Position numbers and translations under genes: made by a program
Notes under the pieces: generated by a model
Database searches by the model: none
What the model was told of the DNA's origin: nothing
The model's input: only the letters and a program-made list of their open reading frames with translations
Assembly (NCBI RefSeq): GCF_900496965.1
Contig: NZ_UFQB01000013.1
Span: forward strand, 1-64,000
From: Achromobacter agilis
GTDB lineage: Bacteria; Pseudomonadota; Gammaproteobacteria; Burkholderiales; Burkholderiaceae_B
DNA length: 64,000 bases
Direction: 5' to 3'
Shown here: piece by piece, positions 8,380 to 16,081 of the stretch
Position numbering within the stretch: the first letter of the stretch is position 1
How the letters are laid out: each line of letters opens with the position of its first letter

Positions 8380-9378
8380 ATGACTTCATACTTCACCCCC
8401 GGGAGCATCCTGCTCCGCCTGCTGGCCGCCGCCGCGATCGGCACGGCCTGCCTGCCGGCGCAGGCCGCCGGCGAGGCGGCCGCCTGGCCCGACAAACCCG
8501 TGCGCCTGGTCGTGCCGTACTCGCCCGGAGGAACGACGGACTACGCCGCGCGGCAGGTCGCGCAAAAGCTGTCCGAGGCGACGGGCAAGACATTCATCGT
8601 CGACAACAAGACCGGCGCCTCCGGCACGATCGCCACGCAGGAAGTGGTGCGTTCGGCGCCCGACGGCAGCACCTTCCTGGTGACCGACACCACCTATGCG
8701 ATGCTGCCCCTGCAATTCGCGAAGCTGCCGTGGGACTACCGGAGCGATCTGGTCCACGTCGGCGAGATCATCGAAACGCCGCTGGTGCTGCTGGTGCCGG
8801 AAAAGTCGCCGTTCAAGACGGTGGAGCAACTGGTGTCGTATGCGCGCGCCCATCCCGGCAAGCTCAACTACGGGTCCGGCGGCCAGGCCAGTTCGACGCA
8901 CCTGGCAGCCGAGATGTTCAGGAGCGTAGCGGGAATTTCGCTGACGCACATTCCGTATCGCGGGGCGGGCGCGGCGCTGGCGGATGTGATGGCCGGCCAG
9001 ATCGACGTGTTGATCACCGCCGCGCCGACCGCCATTGCGCCGGTGCAGGGCGGCCGCGCGCGGGCGCTTGCCGTCAGCGGCAACGAGCGCCTGGCGACGC
9101 TGCCGGACGTGCCGACGTTCGCGCAGGCCGGCCTTCCGTCTTATCAGGTGCTGAACTGGTTCGGGCTGGCCGCGCCCAAGGGCACGCCGCCGGCCATCGT
9201 CGAAAAAATGAACCGCCTGGTATCCCAGGTGATGAGCGATCCGGCGATGCGCGACAACATGGCGCGCCAAGGCGCGCAGCACCGGTCGATGGGCGTCGCG
9301 GAGTTCGGCGGCTACGTCCAGCAGCAGGTCGTGTTGTGGGCGGACGTGGGCAAGCGCGTCGGCATCAGGCCGGAATAG
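8380..9378 (+). CDS. Bug family (TctC-type) periplasmic solute receptor, second copy
   Basis: A 332-residue receptor with a Sec-type signal (cleavage near AQA-AG) and the Bug motifs RLVVPYSPGGTTD, DNKTGASG, HIPYRGAG and LPDVPTFAQAG. It is clearly diverged from the preceding receptor, so this is not a recent duplication, and the two probably bind different acids. An AGGAGA ribosome binding site lies at 8366-8371. Two different receptors in one operon suggest the pathway takes more than one related substrate. Confidence 0.9.
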   Translation: MTSYFTPGSILLRLLAAAAIGTACLPAQAAGEAAAWPDKPVRLVVPYSPGGTTDYAARQVAQKLSEATGKTFIVDNKTGASGTIATQEVVRSAPDGSTFLVTDTTYAMLPLQFAKLPWDYRSDLVHVGEIIETPLVLLVPEKSPFKTVEQLVSYARAHPGKLNYGSGGQASSTHLAAEMFRSVAGISLTHIPYRGAGAALADVMAGQIDVLITAAPTAIAPVQGGRARALAVSGNERLATLPDVPTFAQAGLPSYQVLNWFGLAAPKGTPPAIVEKMNRLVSQVMSDPAMRDNMARQGAQHRSMGVAEFGGYVQQQVVLWADVGKRVGIRPE

Positions 9379-9387
9379 GGGGGAGTC

Positions 9388-10287
9388 ATGTGGAATCTGG
9401 AATTCAGGCCGCCGGCCGTCGTTCCGGCGCGCGTCATCGCCACGCTGCCGGATGAGCTGCGGCGCAGGCAGCGCAGCGCCTGGGGCGACGCCAACAAGGC
9501 GGGGGCGATCGTCGATTGCTTCCTGGAAGGGCCGGTGTTCGATGCGTCCGGCGCCTTGTATGTGACGGACATTCCGCATGGACGCATTCTGCGGCTCGAC
9601 GGCACGGGCGGCTGGCACACGGTGGCCGAGACCGGGGGCTGGCCCAACGGCCTGGCCTTGCACCGCGACGGCAGCCTGTGGGTGGCCGACTACCGGCACG
9701 GGATCCTGCGTTGCGATCCCGGCAGCGGCCGGGTGGAAACCGTGCTGGGGCACCGCAACAGCGAGTCCTTCAAAGGCGTGAACGATCTGGTCTTCGACCG
9801 CGCGGGGCGTCTCTATTTCACGGACCAGGAGCAGACGGGCCTGCATGACCCGCAGGGGCGCGTCTACCGCTACGACGCCGGCTGCGGCCGCCTCGACCTC
9901 CTGCTGGCGAACGCGCCCAGTCCCAACGGCATTGCGCTGGACGCGGAAGAGAGGGTGCTGTTCGTTGCGGTTACGCGGGCCAACCAGGTCTGGCGCGCGC
10001 CATTGATGGCGGATGGTTCGGTGAGCAAGATGGGCGCCTTCCGGACCTTCTTCGGCACCAGCGGACCGGATGGCCTGGCCACGACGCAGGATGGCCGCCT
10101 GTTGGTGGCCCACGCCAGCCTGGGCGGCGTGTTCGTGCTCAATGCCGGAGGCGAGGTCACGCACTTCCTGAAAAGCCCCATCGAGGCAAGCACCGTGACC
10201 AATGTGGCGGTGCGCCCCGGCGGCGGTTCCGTCGTGATGACGGAGTCCGCGACCGGGGCGATCCTGGAGGCGCCGCTGCCGGCCTGA
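9388..10287 (+). CDS. SMP-30/gluconolactonase (LRE) family protein
   Basis: A 299-residue six-bladed beta-propeller of the SMP-30/gluconolaconase/LRE-like family. Repeats run through EGPVFDASGALYVTDIPHGR, NGLALHRDGSLWVADYRHG, VNDLVFDRAGRLYFTDQ, PNGIALDAEERVLFVAV and GPDGLATTQDGRLLVAH, with the metal-binding Glu, Asn and Asp residues in these loops. Such enzymes hydrolyse lactones. Mevalonate and related hydroxy acids lactonise readily, so opening mevalonolactone is a reasonable but untested role here. It is the last gene of the operon and ends five bases from the convergent permease gene. Confidence 0.83.
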   Translation: MWNLEFRPPAVVPARVIATLPDELRRRQRSAWGDANKAGAIVDCFLEGPVFDASGALYVTDIPHGRILRLDGTGGWHTVAETGGWPNGLALHRDGSLWVADYRHGILRCDPGSGRVETVLGHRNSESFKGVNDLVFDRAGRLYFTDQEQTGLHDPQGRVYRYDAGCGRLDLLLANAPSPNGIALDAEERVLFVAVTRANQVWRAPLMADGSVSKMGAFRTFFGTSGPDGLATTQDGRLLVAHASLGGVFVLNAGGEVTHFLKSPIEASTVTNVAVRPGGGSVVMTESATGAILEAPLPA

Positions 10288-10292
10288 GCCTC

Positions 10293-11681
10293 CTACGCCA
10301 GCAGCTTGACGATGGCGGGCACCGAGAGCACGGCGGTGTAGTAGCCCATGAACTGGACGCCGGTGTTGAAGCCGAACAGGCGCGACAACAGCCCGCCGAA
10401 CAGGCCCATGGTCAGGATCACGAGCAGGCCGAGGAACTGGCCTTCCCAGACGCTGATCACGATGATCAGGCCTACGAACGTGGCGATGATGGCTTCGTGG
10501 CTGACCTTGCGCGACACGAACAGGGCGGCGCGGCGCGCGAAGTTCATGGCGAAGGGGTAGGACACCACCGCCGCCAGCAGCACCGCCAGCATGCCGTAGC
10601 CCAGGAACTCCCAATGGCTCAGCAGGTTGTGCAGGTTGTGCGTCTGGCCGGTCGCGGCGTCCACCGTGAAGCGCGGCGGCGCGTTGAACAGCGGCGCGGC
10701 CGGGCCGGCGGCCACCGGGCTCAACGGCAGGCCGAAGGCGATCAGGGGAATGAGCGCCTCGGCGATGTAGGTGGCCTCGGTGACGCCGTTGCGCGCGCTC
10801 AGCACGGTGGTCAGGCGGTGATAGGCGTGCTTGATGCGCGAGCCGACCAGTTCGCCCAGCACCACGGTCATGGCCACCGGGCTGAACACGAAGGTTGCGC
10901 TGGAGACCGCGGCGGTGGCCAGCGTCCAGCGCGTCTGCGTGCGGTCCATGACCTTCAGGGGATTGGGAAAGTATCCCGACCAGCCCTTGACGTCGGGCGC
11001 CAGCGAGAAGGTGCGGACCTTGTCCCGCATCATCCGCGTGCGCCCCTGCGGCGAGACCACCGTGAACAGGTCCGCGATCAGCGGCCCGATGGCGATGCCC
11101 AGGAAGTAGCTGATGCTCAGCTTTACCCCATACTTGGCGGTCAGGCTTTGCAGCGCGATGATGACCACGACGAACGGCACCAGCAGCGCCACCGCGGCCC
11201 AGCGTCCGGCCGAGAAGTAGGCGATCAGCACCGCCGCGGCCAGGAAGATCCAGGGCGCGGACTTGGTGATGGCCGCGCCGAACGGCGCCAGCAGCACCGC
11301 GAACAGCACGGCCAGCGGGACCGCGACGAAGGCGGCGACGATGGCGCCGGACACCATCTTGCGCAACGCGATATGCGGCACGCCCAGCTTACGCAGCATG
11401 TTCGCGTCCTGCAGCAGCGGCGTGGCGAGGGTGTCGCCGGGGATGCCCAGCAAGGCCGTGGGTACGGCATGGGTCATGTGCTTGGCCACCGCGCCGGCTA
11501 GGAAAAAGGTGAAGACGCCCGCGGGCGGCACCCCCAGCAGCACCACCAGCAGGGTCAGCGGCGCCAGCGTGGTGGTTTCATCGGTGCCGGAGACCAGGCC
11601 GATGGCGGCGAACACCACCGCGCCCAGCAGGCCCATCGCGGCCGCCACCATGATTTGTTCGAGAAGGATAGGGTCGCTCAT
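10293..11681 (-). CDS. TctA-like permease of a tripartite tricarboxylate-type transporter
   Basis: A 462-residue, very hydrophobic membrane protein with about 10-12 predicted segments. The N-terminal GLVSGTDETTTLAPLTLLVV region, the ALLGIPGDTLATPLLQDANMLRKLG loop and a second repeat with AFGLPLSPVAAGPAAPLF correspond to the duplicated TctA fold, but the usual glycine/proline signature is diverged. It overlaps the upstream small membrane protein by ATGA. Its position next to HMG-CoA reductase suggests mevalonate or a related acid as substrate (inference). The Bug receptors it may use are encoded convergently at 7360-9378. Confidence 0.75.
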   Translation of the reverse strand: MSDPILLEQIMVAAAMGLLGAVVFAAIGLVSGTDETTTLAPLTLLVVLLGVPPAGVFTFFLAGAVAKHMTHAVPTALLGIPGDTLATPLLQDANMLRKLGVPHIALRKMVSGAIVAAFVAVPLAVLFAVLLAPFGAAITKSAPWIFLAAAVLIAYFSAGRWAAVALLVPFVVVIIALQSLTAKYGVKLSISYFLGIAIGPLIADLFTVVSPQGRTRMMRDKVRTFSLAPDVKGWSGYFPNPLKVMDRTQTRWTLATAAVSSATFVFSPVAMTVVLGELVGSRIKHAYHRLTTVLSARNGVTEATYIAEALIPLIAFGLPLSPVAAGPAAPLFNAPPRFTVDAATGQTHNLHNLLSHWEFLGYGMLAVLLAAVVSYPFAMNFARRAALFVSRKVSHEAIIATFVGLIIVISVWEGQFLGLLVILTMGLFGGLLSRLFGFNTGVQFMGYYTAVLSVPAIVKLLA

Positions 11682-12163
11682 GCCAGGGCCTCCTTGCCTG
11701 CGGCTTGCGGGGAGGGCGCGCGCGCGGACGGATGGGACGGCTGGGCCGCGGATTCGGCGAACAGGTCGTACAGGTCCAGTTCCTTCAATTCACGGACCAC
11801 CGGTTCCGGCAGATCGGCAAGCGTGCCCAGGCCGCCGGGTTGCTCGGCCAGTTCGGCCAATACTTCGGCGCGCCAGGCTGGGTCGTGGGTGGATCTGTGT
11901 TCGACGACTTCGCGCTTGGGCGGGAACAGGCGGGCGCAGATGACGCCTGCCACCACGCAGCCCGCCAGCCCGGCCAGCATGGCATAGGCGTGGGCCAGTT
12001 CGGGGGATGCAACGATGCCGCGCAGCCAGCGGCTGGCGGCATAGAAGCCCGCCACGCTGACGCCGATGCCGATGCCGATGGCCCAGGCGAGATGGCGCAG
12101 GTCCACCGTGTCGCTCCAGACCTCCGCCAGGCGCGTCGACGGCGCCGGGGTGTTCGGGTTCAT
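11678..12163 (-). CDS. Small membrane protein, probable TctB-like partner of the permease
   Basis: A 161-residue protein with two clear hydrophobic segments (about residues 24-46 and 60-82), a charged middle and a C-terminal tail rich in Ala, Ser and Pro. I do not recognise the family. Its position immediately before the TctA-like gene, with a four-base overlap, is that of the small TctB subunit. Typical TctB has four membrane segments, so this would be a reduced or unrelated version. The region about residues 95-135 is acidic and soluble, possibly cytoplasmic. Confidence 0.65.
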   Translation of the reverse strand: MNPNTPAPSTRLAEVWSDTVDLRHLAWAIGIGIGVSVAGFYAASRWLRGIVASPELAHAYAMLAGLAGCVVAGVICARLFPPKREVVEHRSTHDPAWRAEVLAELAEQPGGLGTLADLPEPVVRELKELDLYDLFAESAAQPSHPSARAPSPQAAGKEALA

Positions 12164-12244
12164 GTCTCTCTCCTCTGTGATCGGGCGGCGTCCGGCGAAT
12201 CCGGGCGCCGCCTCGGTTTTTGTGCGGCCAGGGCGGCCAGGTCC

Positions 12245-13531
12245 TTATCGCGGATTGCGCAGTTCCTCCAGCAATGCCAGCGCGCGGTCGGTGCGGACGT
12301 CCTGCTCCGCGGCCATGCGTTTGGCGATGGCGTCGATCTCGGCGCCGGTCGCGCCCGCCACCAATGCGATGTTGCGGGCGTGCAGCGCCATGTGGCCGCG
12401 CTGGATGCCTTCGGTGGCCAGCGCGCGCAGCGCGCCCAGGTTCTGGGCCAGGCCGACGGCTACGGCGACTTCGCCCAGTTCCTGCGCCGAGCGCACGGCC
12501 ATGATCTTCAGCGCCAGCCGGGCCAGCGGATGGGTCTTGGTGGCGCCGCCCACCAGGCCCACGGGCATGGGCATCTCGATGGAGCCGACCAGCGCGCCCG
12601 AGGCGTCTTTTTCCCAGTGCGTGAGCGAGGTGTAGCGGCCCGAGCGGCTGGCGTAGGCGTGCGCGCCGGCCTCCACGGCGCGCCAATCGTTGCCGGTGGC
12701 GACGATGACGGGGTCGATGCCGTTCATGATGCCCTTGTTGTGGGTCGCGGCGCGGTAGGGATCGATGGCGGCGAAAGTATAGGCGTCCAGCACGCCTTCG
12801 ATGATGTCGGCGCCGCTACGGTCCTTGGTGTCGAGCGTCTGCGGCGTCAGGCGCACGCGCGCGCGGGCCAGCCGCAGGTCCGCCAGGTTGGACAGGATGC
12901 GCAGGCGCACCGACCCGCCCACGATCTCTTCGACCAACGGCGCCACGGCTTCGGCCATGGTGTTGACGGTGTTGGCGCCCATCGCGTCGCGCACGTCCAC
13001 GATCAGGTGCATCACGATCATGGGGCCGCGCGGCGTTTCGGGGAAGACGTGCACTTCGATGTCCTGGCAGCCGCCGCCCAGCTCGATCAGCACCTTGTCG
13101 CGGCCGTTGGCCAGCGCGATGATGCGTTCGCGCTCGCGCAGCAGGGCGAGCCGCGCGCCGTGCGGATCGGTCAGGCCCAGCACCTGCACCTGCGCGCGCA
13201 TCAAGGGACGGGTGCTGGACGTTTCGAAGCCGCCGCATTCGCGCGCCAGCTTGGCCATATAGGACGCCGCAGCGACCACGGACGGTTCTTCGACCGCCAT
13301 CGGCACCAGCACGTCGCGGCCGTTCACCTGGAAGTTGCCGGCCACGCCCAGCGGCAGCTCGAACGAACCGATGACGTTCTCGATCATGCCGTCCGCGCGG
13401 TCCAGGCCGAGCGCGCCCGGAGCGGCCAGCAGTTGGCGCTCCTCGGGGGTGAACGCGGCGGCGTCCGCGATCGCGGACAGGCGCTGGGCAGGGGTGAGGG
13501 AACGGAAGTTGGGCAGGCGTGAATCGGCCAC
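12245..13531 (-). CDS. mvaA: Class II (degradative) hydroxymethylglutaryl-CoA reductase
   Basis: From a GTG at 13531 the protein is 428 residues, the length I recall for the mevalonate-catabolising enzyme of Pseudomonas mevalonii, and GGAGA precedes it; a longer reading from a TTG at 13558 is less likely. The class II sequence is strongly conserved: [28 protein letters not shown] with catalytic Glu82, [33 protein letters not shown] with the catalytic Lys, [15 protein letters not shown] with the catalytic Asp, and [11 protein letters not shown] with the catalytic His. It should run NAD-dependent oxidation of mevalonate to HMG-CoA. It is divergent from a MocR regulator and precedes the transporter genes at 10293-12163. 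Confidence 0.95.
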   Translation of the reverse strand: MADSRLPNFRSLTPAQRLSAIADAAAFTPEERQLLAAPGALGLDRADGMIENVIGSFELPLGVAGNFQVNGRDVLVPMAVEEPSVVAAASYMAKLARECGGFETSSTRPLMRAQVQVLGLTDPHGARLALLRERERIIALANGRDKVLIELGGGCQDIEVHVFPETPRGPMIVMHLIVDVRDAMGANTVNTMAEAVAPLVEEIVGGSVRLRILSNLADLRLARARVRLTPQTLDTKDRSGADIIEGVLDAYTFAAIDPYRAATHNKGIMNGIDPVIVATGNDWRAVEAGAHAYASRSGRYTSLTHWEKDASGALVGSIEMPMPVGLVGGATKTHPLARLALKIMAVRSAQELGEVAVAVGLAQNLGALRALATEGIQRGHMALHARNIALVAGATGAEIDAIAKRMAAEQDVRTDRALALLEELRNPR

Positions 13532-13574
13532 GATGGCGTGTCTCCATATCAGAATCAAGTGGCCAGATTCTAGG

Positions 13575-13619
13575 TAAACTGTACCGCCATTGAGAGGTAC
13601 AGTTTAGGCAAACAGTACC
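13575..13619. promoter_or_regulatory. Palindrome plus half-site, probable MocR operator
   Basis: TAAACTGTACC (13575-13585) and GGTACAGTTTA (13596-13606) are perfect 11-bp inverted arms around a 10-base spacer. A third copy, AAACAGTACC (13610-13619), matches the left arm at 9 of 10 bases and is in direct orientation to it at 34 bp. The element lies between the divergent mvaA and MocR starts. Mixed direct and inverted repeats are usual for MocR operators. Confidence 0.72.
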
Positions 13620-13662
13620 ATTGCACTGCACCAATTTCGACGGTGCCCAGCAGGAATCCCGC

Positions 13663-15081
13663 ATGGATGAAGCAAGTCTTCCGGGCAGGCCGCAACGCGC
13701 CGCACCGATCGCCGAAAGCCTGGCCAGGCTGATCGGCCAGCAGATCGCCGACGGCGTCTACCGCGCGGGCGACAAGCTGCCGTCCCTGCGAGAACTGGCG
13801 CAGCTGCACCGGTACGCGAAGAACACGGTGGTGGTGGCGTTTGAAATGCTCGTCGCGCAGGGGCTGGTGGAGCCGCGGCGGGGATCCGGCTTCTTTGTGC
13901 TGGAGACGGGCAAGTCCCGTGCGGCGGCGGACGAGGAGCCCGGGCAACTCAGCCGCGCCATGGATATCGTGTGGTTGATGCGCGAGCAGCTCAAGACCCA
14001 GCCGGACGCGGTCGCGGTCGGCGACGGATTCCCGCCGGTGGAATGGCTGGCCGACATGCGCATGGACCGCTACCACCAGAAGGTCGTGCGCACGGGCCTG
14101 GGGGCCTTGTTCCGCTACGGCAGCCGCTTCGGCTATGCGCCGCTGCGGGAAAGCCTGGTGCGCAAGCTGGGCGACGTGGGGATCAATGCGGCGCCGCCGC
14201 AACTGGTGCTGACGCATGGCGCGAACGAGGCCATGGACCTGGTGATCCGCTATTTCGTGCCGCCGGGCGCCTCGGTGCTCGTGGACAACCCCGGCTACTA
14301 CCCGCTGTTCGGCAAGCTGAAGCTGGCCGGGGCGCGCATGCTGGGCGTGCCGCGTTTGTCCGACGGGCCGGACGTCGCCGCGCTGGAAGCGCTGCTGCAA
14401 AAGGAAAAGCCGCGCCTGTTCTTCACGCAGTCGCTGGCGCACAACCCCACGGGTTCGGATATTTCGCCCGCCAAGGCCTACAAAGTGCTGCAACTGGCGG
14501 AGCGCCATAACCTGACGGTGGTCGAGAACGACCCGCTGGCCGATTTCAAGCCCATGTCCGCGGTGCGCCTGTCGGCGCTGGACCAGCTGGAACGCACCAT
14601 TTACATCGGCAGTTTCTCGAAATCATTTTCCGCGGCCTTACGGGTGGGCTTCATCGCGTGCAACGCCGCGTTGGCGAGCGATCTTGCCGACCTCAAGGCG
14701 CTGGTGCACGTCAGCAGTTCCGAATACTGCGAACGCATGGTGGACGTGATGCTGCGCGAGGGCCATTACGAGCGGCACCTGGTCAGGCTGCGCCAGCGGC
14801 TGGAAGCCGCCACCGGCCAGGCGCTGCAGGTGCTGGATTCGCTGGGCGCCGAGGTATTCGCCCGCCCGACCAGTTCCCTGTACCTGTGGTCGGCGTTTCC
14901 CGGCGTGGACGATTCCCTGGCGCTGGCCGCCGAGCTCATGCCCGAGAAGGTCATCATGGCGCCCGGGCGCGTGTTCAATGTGGACCCGACGGCGGTATCG
15001 CCTTGGTCGCGGTGCAATGTCGGGGCCGTCGGATCGCCTCGGTTCCACGCGACGCTGCAGCGGCGCCTGGCTCAGCGATAG
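13663..15081 (+). CDS. MocR-type (GntR/aminotransferase fusion) regulator
   Basis: A 472-residue fusion: an N-terminal GntR winged helix (about residues 12-80; YRAGDKLPSLRELAQLHRYAKNTV) joined to a fold-type I aminotransferase domain. The PLP-binding lysine is Lys320 in YIGSFSKSFSAALRVGF, with NPTG and the Tyr/Asp PLP contacts upstream. The ATG at 13663 is preferred over an upstream TTG because AGGAA precedes it. It is divergent from mvaA with palindromic sites between, so it probably controls the HMG-CoA reductase and transporter unit. Its 3' end overlaps the convergent nrdG by 10 bases. Confidence 0.9.
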   Translation: MDEASLPGRPQRAAPIAESLARLIGQQIADGVYRAGDKLPSLRELAQLHRYAKNTVVVAFEMLVAQGLVEPRRGSGFFVLETGKSRAAADEEPGQLSRAMDIVWLMREQLKTQPDAVAVGDGFPPVEWLADMRMDRYHQKVVRTGLGALFRYGSRFGYAPLRESLVRKLGDVGINAAPPQLVLTHGANEAMDLVIRYFVPPGASVLVDNPGYYPLFGKLKLAGARMLGVPRLSDGPDVAALEALLQKEKPRLFFTQSLAHNPTGSDISPAKAYKVLQLAERHNLTVVENDPLADFKPMSAVRLSALDQLERTIYIGSFSKSFSAALRVGFIACNAALASDLADLKALVHVSSSEYCERMVDVMLREGHYERHLVRLRQRLEAATGQALQVLDSLGAEVFARPTSSLYLWSAFPGVDDSLALAAELMPEKVIMAPGRVFNVDPTAVSPWSRCNVGAVGSPRFHATLQRRLAQR

Positions 15082-15884
15082 TCGAACTCCTGGAACCATT
15101 GCCGCATCAGGGCTTCGGCCTGCGCGCTCAGGTTGCGCACCGGCGGCGAGTCGGGCGAGCGGCGCGCGCCTTGCACGGCGAAGCGGCGCACGCCGCGGCG
15201 GGCGAGTTCGCGCGCCAGGGCTAGCAGCCGGGTTTCGTCCAGCCAGTCGGGATGCCAGGTGATGCGGCATTCGAAGTCGCGGCCCGCCGACAGCAACTGG
15301 GCCAGGCAGGCCTGCGCGGGGCGCTCGGAGTCGCGGCGGCCGGTAATGTCGTCATAGCCCTGGGAGTCGGCCTTGATGTCCAGGCCGACCCAGTCCAGGT
15401 GGCGCATGATGTCGGCCAGCCGCAGGGGATAGATGCCGGCGGTATGCAGGCCGACCCGGTACCCCATGCGCCTGACGTCGCGGATCATTTGCGGCAGGCG
15501 CGGCTCGCTCAGCGGCTCGCCGCCGGAGAACACGACTGCGTCGAGCAGGCCCTTGCGGGTTTCCAGGAAGGCGCGCATTTCGCGCCAGTCGTAGCGGGCG
15601 GCGCGGGTCTGCAGTTCGGTATTGTGGCAGTAGTGGCAGCGCCAGGGGCAGCCCGAGATGAAAACGACGGCAGCCAGCTGGCCCGGCCAGTCCACGGTGG
15701 AAAAGGGCACCAGCCCGCCGACCGCGTGCGCGTGCCGGGGCAAGGGCTGGACGACCGGCTGCGGCGGGGCCGGATAGGCGGGCCTGGCGGCGAGCCGGCG
15801 CGCGGCCGGTCCGGCCCCCGGCCCGCAGGCCGGGCCGGATTGCGCCCCCTCAGGCGCGGCGTTCGACGAAGAAGCGGCGTTCAT
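15072..15884 (-). CDS. nrdG: Anaerobic ribonucleoside-triphosphate reductase activating protein
   Basis: About 270 residues from the ATG at 15884 (AAGG lies 8 bases upstream). It is a radical SAM enzyme with CX3CX2C (Cys79, Cys83, Cys86 in SGCPWRCHYCHN) and the SAM-binding GGEP (FSGGEPL). It should generate the glycyl radical on the class III reductase. The first ~50 residues are a low-complexity Ala/Pro/Gly extension, and C-terminal WHPDWLDE and QGARR segments follow the radical SAM core. The start lies inside the glycyl-radical ORF (35-base overlap), which implies tight co-translation. Confidence 0.93.
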   Translation of the reverse strand: MNAASSSNAAPEGAQSGPACGPGAGPAARRLAARPAYPAPPQPVVQPLPRHAHAVGGLVPFSTVDWPGQLAAVVFISGCPWRCHYCHNTELQTRAARYDWREMRAFLETRKGLLDAVVFSGGEPLSEPRLPQMIRDVRRMGYRVGLHTAGIYPLRLADIMRHLDWVGLDIKADSQGYDDITGRRDSERPAQACLAQLLSAGRDFECRITWHPDWLDETRLLALARELARRGVRRFAVQGARRSPDSPPVRNLSAQAEALMRQWFQEFDYR

Positions 15885-16032
15885 TGAATTCGCCTTGTTT
15901 GCCGGTGTTGAAGGACGCAACGGGGCGGTGGTAGCCCATTACGCGGGTCCAGATCTCGCAGCGCACGCGCTGGCTGTCGTCCAGCCTCGGGGCGGAAGCG
16001 GCGGCGACGTCGGGAGCGGTCAAGGTTTGCAT
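15850..16032 (-). CDS. Separate glycyl-radical segment of class III ribonucleotide reductase
   Basis: A 60-residue ORF holding the part missing from NrdD: CEIWTRVMGYHRPVASFNTG, with Gly33 in RVMGY as the expected radical site, followed by KQGEFNERRFF. In most organisms this segment is the C-terminus of NrdD itself. Here it begins at its own ATG (16032) after AAAAGGA with good spacing, lies 49 bases after the nrdD stop and is in a different frame. The protein is presumably made separately and docks into NrdD, so NrdG can set the radical in trans. A spare-part role like YfiD is an alternative, but no other glycyl motif is visible in the main protein. Confidence 0.85.
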   Translation of the reverse strand: MQTLTAPDVAAASAPRLDDSQRVRCEIWTRVMGYHRPVASFNTGKQGEFNERRFFVERRA

Positions 16033-16081
16033 GGAGGTTCCTTTTGAGAGGGGCCGGGCGGATGCCTGGCCGGGGCCGGCA

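Noticed and set aside
15850-15920. Longer nrdG start at 15920
   Set aside because: That start has no ribosome binding site, while the ATG at 15884 has AAGG at good spacing.
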